The notes: generated by a model not told the origin, from the sequence alone. Positions 33,479 through 43,452 are shown, numbered from the stretch's first letter. The stretch is DNA of 64,000 bases from Chryseobacterium soldanellicola (GCF_900100115.1 NZ_FNKL01000003.1:310001-374000); one strand, 5' to 3'. Program-made: numbers and translations.

Positions 33479-34792
33479 TTACTGTTTTATGAATGTAAAA
33501 CTTTGTGAAACTTCCCCTTTCACAAAAATTTGTAAAACATAATTCCCCGGAGATAAAGATGATACATCAATTCTATCTGCCACAGAATCAAAAAATGCCA
33601 CCCTCTGACCTACCTTATTATATACGTCTGCTCTGTCAATTTTACCTGCCTTTTTGATATAAATAATATCTTCTACAGGATTTGGATATATGGATATCGT
33701 ATTTTTTGTTTTTACAACATCGCTTGTAGAAAGATACTCCGTCAGATCAAGATAAAAAGCTACAATCTGATTAGCAGCATTCATTCCTACGCCTGCAATT
33801 TTTTTTCCGTCTTGAGAAATCGCCAACGGAAGAGACATTGTAACTCCCTGTGTATTAATGCCTAAATTTGTAGCGTAATCATTAAGGTTTACTCTGCCAC
33901 CTGCCGCCGTCCAAAAAAAGCCTTCTCCTGTCATTGGCGGTCCCGGGAAAGGTCTAAAGAAGCCAATCACCTTGCTGCCATCAGCAGAAATTCCCGTTGC
34001 TCCACCTCTGAAGAAGGCTGAGGAATTTGGATGTGTTATGTATGTAAGTCCGGTTGTACTGTTCCAAACGTAAGGTTCGGGCGTATTCATACCAATTATC
34101 GTATTCCCGTCAGCAGAAACATCTCCCGCTTCGCCAACACTGTTTCCATTTATATCTGTTATAAAGCTTCCCACACCGTCTACCCATTTTGCGCCGCTTC
34201 TAAAGCCGTCAGCCTGATCCTGCCAGCCTACAATTACACTTCCATCAGCATTTACGGCATTAGCTCTTGAACTTCTGTTGGCAATCATGCTTCCAAGATC
34301 TGTCATGCCATTTTGTGCGGTCCATTTTACGGCGTGTGCAGTTCCTGCGTTTATCCAGCCCAGTCCAACAATCGTATTTCCGTTTGGAGACATTCCCCAG
34401 GTAGAACTTACGCTGCCATCCCAACCTGTGGGCACAAGACCTCCAAGATTGGTCCAGGTTGATGAGCCGGTGTTATAAGTCGATATTTCATTAAAATTGG
34501 TCCCTGCGTTGGTAATCGAGGAAGCTATTTTTGAGCCATCCGCCGTAATCAGCGTTCTTCCTGCGGCAGGATAACCATTGGAAATATTTCCGATCTGTAC
34601 CAAACCATTTGCTGAATCCCATTTATAAATTGTTCCGCTGCTTGTGTGCATGCTTACCACTCCGTTGTCAGAAATTCCACCTATTGTGTAATTGCCGGTT
34701 GCCATTACTGTTAATTGAGCATTCAGTAAAGAAATATTCAATACTAAAAAAGCGAACAAAAACAGAATTCGAATTTTGTAAAATTTTCTCAT
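33479..34792 (-). CDS. Secreted propeller-like repeat protein with T9SS domain
   Basis: 437 residues. The signal peptide ends near 'SLLNAQL'. Residues about 30-350 consist of six or seven repeats of the extracellular 'HAF' kind, each with 'xADGSxIxG' and 'xxxW' strands ('VNADGSVIVGWQDQADG', 'VSADGNTIIGMNTPEP', 'ISADGSKVIGFFRPFPG', 'ISQDGKKIAGVGMN'), suggesting a beta-propeller. The C-terminal domain 'TISIYPNPVEDIIYIK' to 'FTFIKQ' is a T9SS type A sorting signal. Ligand or enzymatic role unknown. Confidence 0.87.
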   Translation of the reverse strand: MRKFYKIRILFLFAFLVLNISLLNAQLTVMATGNYTIGGISDNGVVSMHTSSGTIYKWDSANGLVQIGNISNGYPAAGRTLITADGSKIASSITNAGTNFNEISTYNTGSSTWTNLGGLVPTGWDGSVSSTWGMSPNGNTIVGLGWINAGTAHAVKWTAQNGMTDLGSMIANRSSRANAVNADGSVIVGWQDQADGFRSGAKWVDGVGSFITDINGNSVGEAGDVSADGNTIIGMNTPEPYVWNSTTGLTYITHPNSSAFFRGGATGISADGSKVIGFFRPFPGPPMTGEGFFWTAAGGRVNLNDYATNLGINTQGVTMSLPLAISQDGKKIAGVGMNAANQIVAFYLDLTEYLSTSDVVKTKNTISIYPNPVEDIIYIKKAGKIDRADVYNKVGQRVAFFDSVADRIDVSSLSPGNYVLQIFVKGEVSQSFTFIKQ

Positions 34793-34878
34793 AATTGTTT
34801 ATGTTTAATATTTTGAATTGGTGAGAACAATATTAACATTATATTTAAGCTCTCAAAAGCTTTTGGCTTACATAATTC

Positions 34879-36561
34879 ATGAAATTTAAAAGAATTAAAA
34901 AAATAAATACTTTAAAATCAATAATATACATCAATCAAATTTTGGGCAAAAACTTAAAAAATATTAACAAAAAAGAAATAATTAACGAATTTTTTTCATT
35001 TGAAAGATTCAAAAACAGTCTATTTTTTTTACTTATATTCTTTGTTTCCATTTTTACAAACGGACAATCCGGACCTGATTTTACTATTTTAGCTGATAAA
35101 GCGTTTCAGAAATTATATCAAAATCCCGATGACTGCATTAATTACACGCAAAGTTTATTAAACAGTGATCAGAACACAGAGCATAAAATTGTTTTACAAA
35201 ATATTATTTCCCAAGCCTATGCGATGAAAGGCAATTATGTAGAATCAGTTACGATTTCGGGCGAGATGGAAGATGCTGGGAAACAAAACTACTCCGGATT
35301 TTTAAAGCTTTTTACAGATTACAGCCTCGCAGATCAATATCAAAATCTGGATCTTTATCACCAGTCACAAAAAATTATTTCTGATCTTTTAAATGATAAA
35401 AAGACCTTCAGAAATGATGACCAGAAATCTAAAATAACAATTGCAAAACTCTATCAGCTTCAGGGTTTAAACTACGGAATTACAAGAGATTACAATAAAG
35501 CTCTTGAAAATTTCGACAAAAGTGATCAATATATTGACACGCATAATGAAGAAAATAAAATTATCGGCTTTGAAAATAAAATTTTTCGTTCTTCTTATTT
35601 AATGAAGCAGGGAAAAGTGGAAGAAGCCAGAATTTTTCTTGAAAATGTTATTATAAATCTCAATCAACATTATAATTATCAATTTCTTACCGCTTTGGCT
35701 TATGAAAATCTGTCACGTTATTTTTTCATTAAACAAGATTATGGAAAAGCAGTTGAAAATTTAGAAAAATCATTATTAAAAATTCAAAATTTACCGTATA
35801 ACGGACTAAAAGTAAGGATTTATGAGTCTTTATCCAACAATTATTTTGCCTTGCATAATGATGAAAAGTACCATCAATACAACAAGCTTTATATGGAAAC
35901 AAAGACCCAGCTGGATTCCGGCCAAAGAGAAGGAATCAGATATATTGTTAAGCTAGTAGAAAATTATCAGAATAAAAATCTTGAATTTCAGAAACAGAAT
36001 GAATTAAAGCGATTCTGGATTCTGGCATCAATTTTATTGCTAATTATTGTTGTTTTGATTATTTATTTTTTAGCTCAAAATGCCAGGAATAAAGAGGTAA
36101 AAAAGCAGTTTGAATTTTTTGAAAAACAGAATAAAAGAACACTGTTGAGTCCTGTTTCCGCAGAAAAATCGCCAGAAAAGGACTGCAGTAAAATTTCTAA
36201 GGAAAAGGAAGAGGAAATCCTCCAAAAACTTCGGGAATGGGAACTTTCTGATCAATATTTGAGTAAAAGTATGTCACTTTCGATGCTTTCTGCACAAATG
36301 GGCGTCAATACAAAATATCTTTCGGAAGTGATTAATAACAGCAAAGGAAAAAACTTCAATGGATATATTAACGAATTGAGAATCAACCATATTGCTCATT
36401 TATTAAAAACCGACCCTGTTTATCTTAATTATAAGGTAAGCTACCTTGCAGAATTTTCGGGATTTTCTTCGCACAGCGCTTTTACAACTGTTTTTAAATC
36501 TGTAACAGGAATGTCCCCAAACGCTTACATTCAGGAAATAAGTAAAAGCAGAACATCATGA
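34879..36561 (+). CDS. Membrane TPR regulator with AraC-type DNA-binding domain
   Basis: 560 residues. The ATG at 34879 gives about 45 Lys/Ile/Asn-rich residues before a hydrophobic signal or membrane segment ('SLFFLLIFFVSIFTNGQ'); no later ATG fits, so the long basic lead is unexplained. Residues about 65-370 form TPR helices ('AYAMKGNYVESVTISGEMED', 'LYQLQGLNYGITRDYNKAL'). A second membrane segment ('FWILASILLLIIVVLIIYFL') precedes a cytosolic AraC helix-turn-helix domain ('SLSMLSAQMGVNTKYLSEVI', 'VSYLAEFSGFSSHSAF'). It resembles a one-protein signalling system that senses in the periplasm and binds DNA inside. Its stop overlaps the next start (ATGA). Confidence 0.87.
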   Translation: MKFKRIKKINTLKSIIYINQILGKNLKNINKKEIINEFFSFERFKNSLFFLLIFFVSIFTNGQSGPDFTILADKAFQKLYQNPDDCINYTQSLLNSDQNTEHKIVLQNIISQAYAMKGNYVESVTISGEMEDAGKQNYSGFLKLFTDYSLADQYQNLDLYHQSQKIISDLLNDKKTFRNDDQKSKITIAKLYQLQGLNYGITRDYNKALENFDKSDQYIDTHNEENKIIGFENKIFRSSYLMKQGKVEEARIFLENVIINLNQHYNYQFLTALAYENLSRYFFIKQDYGKAVENLEKSLLKIQNLPYNGLKVRIYESLSNNYFALHNDEKYHQYNKLYMETKTQLDSGQREGIRYIVKLVENYQNKNLEFQKQNELKRFWILASILLLIIVVLIIYFLAQNARNKEVKKQFEFFEKQNKRTLLSPVSAEKSPEKDCSKISKEKEEEILQKLREWELSDQYLSKSMSLSMLSAQMGVNTKYLSEVINNSKGKNFNGYINELRINHIAHLLKTDPVYLNYKVSYLAEFSGFSSHSAFTTVFKSVTGMSPNAYIQEISKSRTS

Positions 36562-37688
36562 AATTAGTTTTAAAATTTATTATAACAGCGTTTTTTATCT
36601 GTCAAGCTTCCTTGTACGGGCAAAAAATTTCAGATGATTCTTTGCTTAAAAAAGCCCGGCTTGAAATTTACGGAAATCCTGACATTTCAATTCGTATTGC
36701 TAATCAACTCCTTAAAAAAGAGAAAGATATTAACAAATCGATTTCAATATATATGCTTCTTTCGACGGCAAATATTGCTAAAAGAAACTTCGATGAATCT
36801 TTAAAATATATCTTAAAAGCGAAAGAACTTGCACAAAAAACGAACGATTTAAAAATCCGGGCCAATGTTTTGGTTTCCGTTGCGATACAGTATCAGCAAA
36901 TGGAACTTTTCAGTAAAAGCTTTGAAACATTGAATGAAGCTGATGTTTACATTGAAAAGCTTCCCCAAAATGCGGATGAAAAATATATAGAAACAGCGCG
37001 GAGCTATGCCATTCGCGGGATGATTTATAAGAGCCAGTCGAATTCTGAAATTGCACTTGAAAAGTTTTTAGTATCTATCAAAAATTTTGAAAAAGCAGCC
37101 CGGTCAAAGCCTGTTTATGCCAATATGAGCGTAGTTTATTACAATATAGGATATTGTTACATTAACCTTAACCTGATGCAAAATGCAAACGAAGCCTTCA
37201 TTAAATCAATAAGTTATGCACAAAAAGCTACCGCAAAAAGCCTGGAAGCATTTGCGTTAAAAGGCATGGCGGAAATGTATAAGCAAAACGGTGAAAATGT
37301 GACCGCTTTACATCTTTTAAGTAAGGCTGAAAACCTTTCAAAAAAAACGGGAGATCTTGTTCTGAATGAAGGAATTTATAAAGAAATGGCAGATAATTAT
37401 CTGGCTCTCGGAAAACAGAATCTGTACCAGTATTATCATAAAAAATATTTTGAATCGCTTTTTAAGAGAGAACAAAATGAATTAAGCTCTATTAATCATT
37501 CGATTGATAATCATAATAAGGAAACTTTAAAGAAAATCCGGGAAATGGGTGCTCATTATCAATATCTCAGAATTATTATTGGAGTAATCGGCTTAATTAT
37601 TATTGTCTTACTTCTTTATTTTATTCTGAAAATAAGAAAGCAAAACCTGCTATATCAGAAAGAAATACAAAAACTCATACGATCATAA
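36558..37688 (+). CDS. Membrane TPR protein, paralogue lacking the DNA-binding domain
   Basis: 376 residues, overlapping the previous gene by four bases (translational coupling likely). It has a signal peptide ('LKFIITAFFICQASLYGQ'), TPR helices over residues about 25-310 ('IYMLLSTANIAKRNFDESLK', 'SVVYYNIGYCYINLNLMQNA'), then a membrane segment ('IIIGVIGLIIIVLLLYFIL') and only a short basic tail. The layout copies the upstream regulator but stops where the AraC domain would begin. It may act as a co-sensor or decoy partner. A terminator follows. Confidence 0.82.
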   Translation: MKLVLKFIITAFFICQASLYGQKISDDSLLKKARLEIYGNPDISIRIANQLLKKEKDINKSISIYMLLSTANIAKRNFDESLKYILKAKELAQKTNDLKIRANVLVSVAIQYQQMELFSKSFETLNEADVYIEKLPQNADEKYIETARSYAIRGMIYKSQSNSEIALEKFLVSIKNFEKAARSKPVYANMSVVYYNIGYCYINLNLMQNANEAFIKSISYAQKATAKSLEAFALKGMAEMYKQNGENVTALHLLSKAENLSKKTGDLVLNEGIYKEMADNYLALGKQNLYQYYHKKYFESLFKREQNELSSINHSIDNHNKETLKKIREMGAHYQYLRIIIGVIGLIIIVLLLYFILKIRKQNLLYQKEIQKLIRS

Positions 37689-37714
37689 TAAAAAACTTAA
37701 ATTAATCCCATAAA

Positions 37715-37741
37715 AAAACCTGCAAAAATATTGCAGGTTTT
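37715..37741. terminator. Bidirectional terminator
   Basis: AAAACCTGCAA and TTGCAGGTTTT form an 11-base stem around AAATA, between convergent genes. Confidence 0.9.
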
Positions 37742-37762
37742 AAATTTTATATAGATTTAAAA

Positions 37763-39409
37763 TTACTTTCCGATAGCTTCAGTAATAGGATTTCCGACGT
37801 TTCCGCTTGGGAACTGAATCTTTAATAATGAAGAAACGGTTGGCGCAATATCTGTCATGAAATACGGCTTACTGCTTTCCCCATGCTGAATTCCCCATCC
37901 CATAAAAATCAACGGAATATGTGAATCATAAGAATTCCAGACACTGTGCGTGGTTCCTGTTTTTGAATATGGCGGAAGCATAGAATCGTGGGAAATCAAT
38001 TGAATATCACCACTTCTCTGCCTGTTGATCCCGTTGATAATTCTCTGTTTAATTGGCTCGGGAATGGTAGATTCCTGAACTTTTTCTACAGAAACAGCAT
38101 ACAAAACGGTTGGATCTTTCTCAATTTCTTTTATGGTGAAATCTCTTACCTCATTTAATTCAAGCTTATTGTCTTTCAATAATTTTCTGTCAAAATAGAT
38201 CTGGTAATTATCAACCGCATTAATCAGCTTATCAACCCCGAATTTTGCTTTTAATTTATCATTAATATCTTTTTCCATTCCTTCGCCGAAGAAACCTGTC
38301 GTGATTTTATGTTCCTGTAAAAATCCTACAGAATGCGCTCCACCGTGGTCCGCAGAAAGGAAAACCGTGTATTCTCCTTTTCCGACTTTTGAATCCAGAT
38401 ACTTGAAAAATTCCGCTAAATCCTGATCTAATCTTAAATAAACATCTTCAACCTCGATAGAATTCGGTCCGAATTTATGGCCTGCATAATCTGTTGAAGC
38501 CAAATTGATCGCCAGCATATCCGTAATATTGTCGGCTCCCAGCTTTTCTCCTTCCACAGAAGCTTCGGCTAATTTTAAGGTCAAAGTATTTCCGAAAGGC
38601 GTATAACGAATATTATCTTTTCTCTCCTGATAATCTTTTTGCAGGTTTGTATAAGGGAAAGTCGGTGTTTTTGCACTTCCCAAAAGCCCTTCCCAAGAAG
38701 AATTATCCGGTGCGCTTTCTGTATATTGATTGATCGGAAGCAGTGTATTCCAGCCATTTGCGACTAATTTATCCGGTAAATTCTGCGCATTGAAATCTTT
38801 CATCCATTTTGGCAAATCATTCATATACCAGGTACTTGTTACAAAATCTCCCGAAGAATCATCAAACCAATACGCTCCGTTCGGCGTATGACCAGCCGGA
38901 AGAATCGAAGCACGGTCTTTTAAAGAAACTCCGATTACTTTTCCCTGGAAATTGGTTGCTAACCTCAATTCGTCTGTAACGGTTGTCGACCAAAGATTTT
39001 TTGGAGAATGACTTCCCACTTTTGCATTGGTTGTCCCGACAGGCTGCACATTTTCGTCGGTTGTACAATAAACATTTTTTCCTGTTTCCTTATCATTCCA
39101 GTCATTTCCAGCAATTCCGTGAATCGCAGGAACCGAGCCTGTATAAATGCAGGTATGCCCCAAAGCCGTAACCGTCGGAACATAAGGAATATGTACATTA
39201 TTTAGAGAATATCCTGTATTTAATAATCTTTTAAAACCGTCGTTGCCGTATTTATTATAAAAACGGTACAAATAATCCCATCTCATCTGGTCTACTACCA
39301 AACCCACCACTAATTTCGGCCTTTCTAATTGAGAATTTTTGTTCTTCTGAGCATTAATTGTAATCACGGACAGGAAAGTAGCCGCCGCAATCGAAATTTT
39401 CCTAAGCAT
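37763..39409 (-). CDS. pafA: PafA-type alkaline phosphatase
   Basis: 548 residues from the ATG at 39409 (an upstream TTG is less likely), essentially the length of the Elizabethkingia meningoseptica PafA. The signal peptide ends near 'ITINAQ'. Metal ligands and active-site residues are visible: 'VVDQMRWD', nucleophile Thr about residue 81 in 'VPTVTALGHT', 'GIAGNDW', 'SLKDRASIL' with the Lys/Arg pair that binds phosphate, 'NLASTDYAGHKFGPNSIE' and 'FLSADHGGAHSVGF'. It is a periplasmic or secreted phosphomonoesterase; the family is known for activity even with abundant phosphate. With the nuclease and ppk1 it fits phosphate scavenging and storage. Confidence 0.93.
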   Translation of the reverse strand: MLRKISIAAATFLSVITINAQKNKNSQLERPKLVVGLVVDQMRWDYLYRFYNKYGNDGFKRLLNTGYSLNNVHIPYVPTVTALGHTCIYTGSVPAIHGIAGNDWNDKETGKNVYCTTDENVQPVGTTNAKVGSHSPKNLWSTTVTDELRLATNFQGKVIGVSLKDRASILPAGHTPNGAYWFDDSSGDFVTSTWYMNDLPKWMKDFNAQNLPDKLVANGWNTLLPINQYTESAPDNSSWEGLLGSAKTPTFPYTNLQKDYQERKDNIRYTPFGNTLTLKLAEASVEGEKLGADNITDMLAINLASTDYAGHKFGPNSIEVEDVYLRLDQDLAEFFKYLDSKVGKGEYTVFLSADHGGAHSVGFLQEHKITTGFFGEGMEKDINDKLKAKFGVDKLINAVDNYQIYFDRKLLKDNKLELNEVRDFTIKEIEKDPTVLYAVSVEKVQESTIPEPIKQRIINGINRQRSGDIQLISHDSMLPPYSKTGTTHSVWNSYDSHIPLIFMGWGIQHGESSKPYFMTDIAPTVSSLLKIQFPSGNVGNPITEAIGK

Positions 39410-39430
39410 CTGGTAAATTTTTATTGGAAA

Positions 39431-39438
39431 CAAATTTA
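39431..39438 (-). promoter_or_regulatory. Predicted -7 element for pafA
   Basis: TAAATTTG on the minus strand, 22 bases upstream of the pafA ATG. No TTG at the expected spacing. Confidence 0.35.
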
Positions 39439-39478
39439 AGGGTTTTGAAAGTTTTGGAATGTGAAATTTTGATTAATT

Positions 39479-40288
39479 TTGAAAGTACATCTAATACTCT
39501 TGGAAAGAACAACAGAAATAATTGAAATCCGATCCATCGATAAATTTCCTTCCCTTGATTATATCGAAAGCATACATCGTGGCAAAAAATTGAAAATAGT
39601 TTTTGCAAAATCAATTAATCATTTAAAAGAAAAAGTAGGTGAAAAATTAAAATCAGAGCTTCCAAAATTCCAAATCGGCATTCATACACTTGAACCAGAA
39701 ATTAATATAAGTAAATTGATCACGGATGAAGAGGTTGTAGCTCATCAAAAATTCTTTGAAAATTGCGCAAAAGATTATAGAATATTAGCAAAACAACTTA
39801 TTCTGGAATTCATTAAAAAGAAAAAAGTGAAAATAGACGAAAATTTTCCTTTTCTAGCTTTCAATCAAGTTAAAGGAAGTAAAAAATCTAACGGAAAAAT
39901 TAATGATTGGAAATATTATTTTCATGGATTTCATTGTCATTTTAAAAATATAAAGACTAATCAGGAAATTGAGGTTCCAATAATGTTCGGAATGGAATTC
40001 GGATGCTTAGATCCTTATTTTTTCTCACTTTTTATAAAATCTACACCTGAATACCAACCATTACCCGTAGATATTTACGAAGATTTTGCAGATGGTTATA
40101 GAATTCTTGAAGTTATGGTTAATTTAGGTTTATTTGAGCGCATTAATTCAAATTTAGAACATCATTCGGGAATTATTATAAAAGACAGGGAGAAAGTTGA
40201 AATTAAAATCTTTAACTATGAAAAAGACTACATAAAACCAAAGTTTGATATTTTAAAATTATTTCGTCTTAAAAGCTATTTTTTTTAA
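39479..40288 (+). CDS. Hypothetical protein, possible DUF6896 domain
   Basis: Up to 269 residues. There is no ATG near the N-terminus: TTG at 39479 or TTG at 39500 must serve, so the start is uncertain. Residues about 90-240 contain 'DWKYYFHGFHCHFKNIKTNQ', 'MFGMEFGCLDPYFFSLFIK' and 'DGYRILEVMVNLGLFERI', which recall the DUF6896 pattern (FHG-x-CxF, then a Gly/Asp-rich strand), without certainty. The N-terminal 90 residues look like a separate alpha/beta region. No signal peptide. The stop is directly followed by the GNAT start, so the two genes form a unit. Confidence 0.6.
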   Translation: MKVHLILLERTTEIIEIRSIDKFPSLDYIESIHRGKKLKIVFAKSINHLKEKVGEKLKSELPKFQIGIHTLEPEINISKLITDEEVVAHQKFFENCAKDYRILAKQLILEFIKKKKVKIDENFPFLAFNQVKGSKKSNGKINDWKYYFHGFHCHFKNIKTNQEIEVPIMFGMEFGCLDPYFFSLFIKSTPEYQPLPVDIYEDFADGYRILEVMVNLGLFERINSNLEHHSGIIIKDREKVEIKIFNYEKDYIKPKFDILKLFRLKSYFF

Positions 40289-40828
40289 ATGGAAATCAAA
40301 AAACTAAAAAAACTCACCTCCAATCCAACAATCAACTGGGGACTAAACGGTTATGAAACTGATAAAATTTTCTCCATTTCAAGCATCGAAATCGGGAATA
40401 CATTTGAATTTAGTTTAAGAGAAAAAAATCAACATTATAAGAAAATCTGGGAAATAAATTCCAGTGATATTGACGAACTTAATACAATTATTGAGCAAGG
40501 ACATTCTTTCGGAGCCTTTGAAAATGATGAACTGATTGGCTGGATCATCTGCGATTTCCGGGAATGGAACAACAGCCTTTTTATCGAAAATATGTTAGTA
40601 AGCGAAGAATTCCGGGGACAAAATATCGGAAAACTATTGATTAAAAATGTCAACCGTAAGGCAAGAGAACTGCAATGCCGAATCGTAGAGCTGGAAACCC
40701 AGAACACCAATTATCCCGCCATTAAATTTTACCAGAAAGCAGGTTTTCATTTCACTGGAATTAACACCAAATTGTACAATAATTCTTCGGAAACAGCTGT
40801 TTTTATGAGCTTTGATGTAATGATTTAG
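40289..40828 (+). CDS. GNAT family N-acetyltransferase
   Basis: 179 residues. The start ATG follows the preceding stop codon without a gap. The acetyl-CoA loop is 'FRGQNIGKLLIKNVNRKARE' near residue 110, preceded by 'ENDELIGWIICDFREW' and followed by 'IVELETQNTNYPAIKFYQKA' and 'GFHFTG', as in aminoglycoside- and ribosomal-type GNATs. The substrate cannot be assigned. Confidence 0.88.
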   Translation: MEIKKLKKLTSNPTINWGLNGYETDKIFSISSIEIGNTFEFSLREKNQHYKKIWEINSSDIDELNTIIEQGHSFGAFENDELIGWIICDFREWNNSLFIENMLVSEEFRGQNIGKLLIKNVNRKARELQCRIVELETQNTNYPAIKFYQKAGFHFTGINTKLYNNSSETAVFMSFDVMI

Positions 40829-40902
40829 AGATACTTGCTTATCTACGGTAATAAATATTTTTATTGATATAGAATTATTATCTTTAAAAACTACTTATTA
40901 TC

Positions 40903-42613
40903 ATGAAAAAAACCTTAATTTTTACACTCATTTTTATATTTCAACAATTTATTTTCGGACAAAAAAATCAATATTCTGATTTCATAAAAACATGGAATTT
41001 TATCAAATATTATCATCCTGACCTGGCGGGCAGAAAAATTGATGCGGACAGCCTATTTTTAGCTAATGTTGAAAAAATTAATTCAAAACAGGATTTTAAT
41101 GAAATTAATTAAAAAACTGACTCAAAACTTAAATACTACATTTTCTGCCACACCCATTGCAGATGATCAAAAAGATATACTTTCTGTTAACCAAAATTTT
41201 GACTGGTATCAGAAAAATAAAAAAATTACCGCTGAAAACAAGACTTTACTTAATAATATTTACAAAAATAGATTCGATTACGGACTTTTAAAAGAAGGTA
41301 CCTCTGTCAGTGATGAGAAAAAATATCCGTTTTCTAAACAAGAAAATCTGCCTTTACAATATCGTTTACTGGCATTGGCGAAAATTCAGGGAACTGTAGA
41401 TTATCTTTTTCCACACAAATATCTGATGGATAAAAACTTTGATTCTTTCTTTAATAATTTATTGAATGAAGCGGTGAAATCGCCATCCAGAAAGGATTTC
41501 GAAATTGTTCTTGCAAAAGCTGTTTCTCAGTTTCGAGACAGTCATGCCATTAGCTTTTACCGTCAACTGAACTACAAAGACCAAATTTTATTCAACATTT
41601 CATATTATTCGCCGTTTGATTTTCAGATCGTCAATGATCATTTGCTGGTAACGAATCTTATTTTCCCGGAAATCTGTGCCAAAGCAAAGATTAAAGTTGG
41701 CGATAAAATCACAGAAATTAATGGAAAAAGCATTTCGCAAATCATTAATGAAAAAAGCAAATTAATTTCAGTTTCCAATCGTCAGAAACTGTTATTTGTT
41801 CTCTCAAAATATGAAAATAATTTGATCTGGCCAGACAATCTTTCAGAGAAAACCGTAAAAGTACGATCCGGTTCTCAGAAATTTTCCACTGAAATTGCTT
41901 TAATTAATACAACCGATAAATCACAGGTTGCCCAACTTGCTGACTATGTAAACAACAAAAACCGTAAAATCGAAAGCCGCCGTTTGGTTCATAAAGATAT
42001 TGCTTACTTTAAAATCAATGAAACATTAAAATTCATTAATGATGTAAAGGATGACAGAATAGATGCGGTGATGGACAGTATTTTAAGCAATGCTTCACAG
42101 AAAAAAGCCATCGTTTTCGATATGAGAGCTTATCCGGACTGGGGCGGTTTTGCATATCATTATGTTTATAAATATTTTTCGCCAAAAGAAAATTATTTCG
42201 GAAAATACTACAAGCCAAATCTTAAAAATATTGGTACATTTTCTTATAAGGATTATGATTATTTTCCTGTTATTCCCAGTAAAACAACTCATTTTTACAA
42301 AGGAAAAGTTTTTATCCTTGTGAATCCCGAAACCAGAAGCGCAAGTGAATGGTATTCTATGAGTTTACAGAAAATATTTCCGCAATCTTTGACAATCGGT
42401 CAGCAAACTTCTGGTGCAGACGGAGATTTGGTGAAGGTTAATCTACCAGGTGATTATATTTTAGAATTTACCGGAAACGGAATTTTTTATCCTGATAATT
42501 CTCAGACCCAGCAAGTCGGAATCAGAATTAATGAATTGATCAAATACAAAGATCAGGACATTTTGGAAAACCGCGATCTTGAATTTGAACGCGTTTTGAA
42601 TTCTGTTAAATAA
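40903..42613 (+). pseudogene. S41 family peptidase, frameshifted
   Basis: Two overlapping reading frames together form one S41 (C-terminal-processing-like) peptidase. The first (40903-41112) has the signal peptide ('LIFTLIFIFQQFIFGQ') and 'WNFIKYYHPDLAGRKID', then stops. The second resumes in the +1 frame near 41108 with 'IKKLTQNLNTTFS' and runs to 42613. It holds a PDZ-like region ('KIKVGDKITEINGKSISQII') and the S41 core 'KAIVFDMRAYPDW' and 'NPETRSASEWYSM' with the catalytic Ser, then 'GQQTSGADGD'. One extra base around 41107-41110 (ATTAATT) explains the break. It is either a genuine recent mutation or an assembly error, as everything else is intact. Confidence 0.82.
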
Positions 42614-42661
42614 TTATTGGATATATAACTCTTAAAAATTTAATAATTTTTTTACACACAG

Positions 42662-42743
42662 TTTGTCATCCTGAAAGGAACTAAGCACGAATCTTTCCGA
42701 TTGCATTTCTAATACTGTGTTTAGATCCTTTCAGGATGACAAA
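42662..42743. repeat. Inverted repeat, family C relative (copy 3)
   Basis: A perfect 18-base inverted repeat, 'TTTGTCATCCTGAAAGGA' and 'TCCTTTCAGGATGACAAA', encloses 46 bases including 'TCTAATACTGTGTTTAGA', related to the centre of the other copies. It lies in the spacer before the TetR gene. Confidence 0.85.
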
Positions 42744-42818
42744 TTGCATTATCTTTAGATCAATTCTAATGCTCAAACTTTATCGACAAAAACTATAAAA
42801 GATATTTTAAATTTAATT

Positions 42819-42849
42819 TTGTACCAATCGGTACAATTATATACCTTTG
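42819..42849 (+). promoter_or_regulatory. TetR operator overlapping the promoter of the TetR gene
   Basis: The perfect palindrome 'TTGTACCAATCGGTACAA' (42819-42836) begins with the TTG that can serve as the -33 element; 20 bases later is TACCTTTG (42842-42849) as -7. A nearly identical palindrome lies upstream of the reductase at 43469-43486. This indicates autorepression and joint control. Confidence 0.75.
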
Positions 42850-42867
42850 TCTTATCAAAATAAAGAA

Positions 42868-43452
42868 ATGGCAGGCAGACCAAAAATATTTGACGAAAAT
42901 CAGGCAATTGAAAAAGCGACTGAAGTTTTCAGAAACAAAGGCTATGATACGGCTTCTGCAGACGAATTACTGAATGCCATGGGAATCGGAAAAGGAAGCT
43001 TTTATTTGGCTTTCAAAGGTGGAAAACAGGAATTATATTTGCGATCTATTAAACAATTCGCCGAAGGTTTTAACCATAAAATCGAGCAGGCCATTGAAAA
43101 TGCAGACAATAAAATTGAGTTTATCAGACGGTTTTTCTTAAGTTTAGCAAAAACCGACGATTGCAGCAGAGAAAGAGGCTGTTATCTCGGAAATGCACTG
43201 GTTCAACTTTCTGAAAAAGATGACGACATCAAGCAGGTAACCATAAAATTATTGAAAGGGCTTCAACAGATTTTCGCAAAAACAATCAAAAAAGCTCAGG
43301 AAAATAAACAGTTGAAAACACAGGAAGATCCAGAGATTCTGGCTTGGCATTTAACCAATTTATGGAACGGAATTCACGTTACAAGACGCATGGAAAATTC
43401 TCCGGAGACCCTTCATTCAATGATTGAGCTGAATTTAAAATTACTGGAATAA
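42868..43452 (+). CDS. TetR/AcrR family repressor
   Basis: 194 residues from the ATG at 42868 (a TTG at 42847 lies inside the -7 element, so it cannot be the start). The helix-turn-helix domain is 'AIEKATEVFRNKGYDTASAD' with 'LLNAMGIGKGSFYLAFKGGK', residues about 12-57. The C-terminal ligand-binding domain includes 'RERGCYLGNALVQLS', like the TetR_C regulators of YdhM/NemR-type electrophile-sensing repressors; the Cys pair near 'DDCSRERGCY' could be redox-active. It probably binds the palindromes before itself and the next gene. Confidence 0.9.
   Translation: MAGRPKIFDENQAIEKATEVFRNKGYDTASADELLNAMGIGKGSFYLAFKGGKQELYLRSIKQFAEGFNHKIEQAIENADNKIEFIRRFFLSLAKTDDCSRERGCYLGNALVQLSEKDDDIKQVTIKLLKGLQQIFAKTIKKAQENKQLKTQEDPEILAWHLTNLWNGIHVTRRMENSPETLHSMIELNLKLLE

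Noticed and set aside
41066..42613. Second half of the S41 peptidase taken as a separate gene starting near 41066
   Set aside because: The proposed start is a TTG inside the first reading frame and the protein would lack its signal peptide. The two parts join perfectly after removal of one base.
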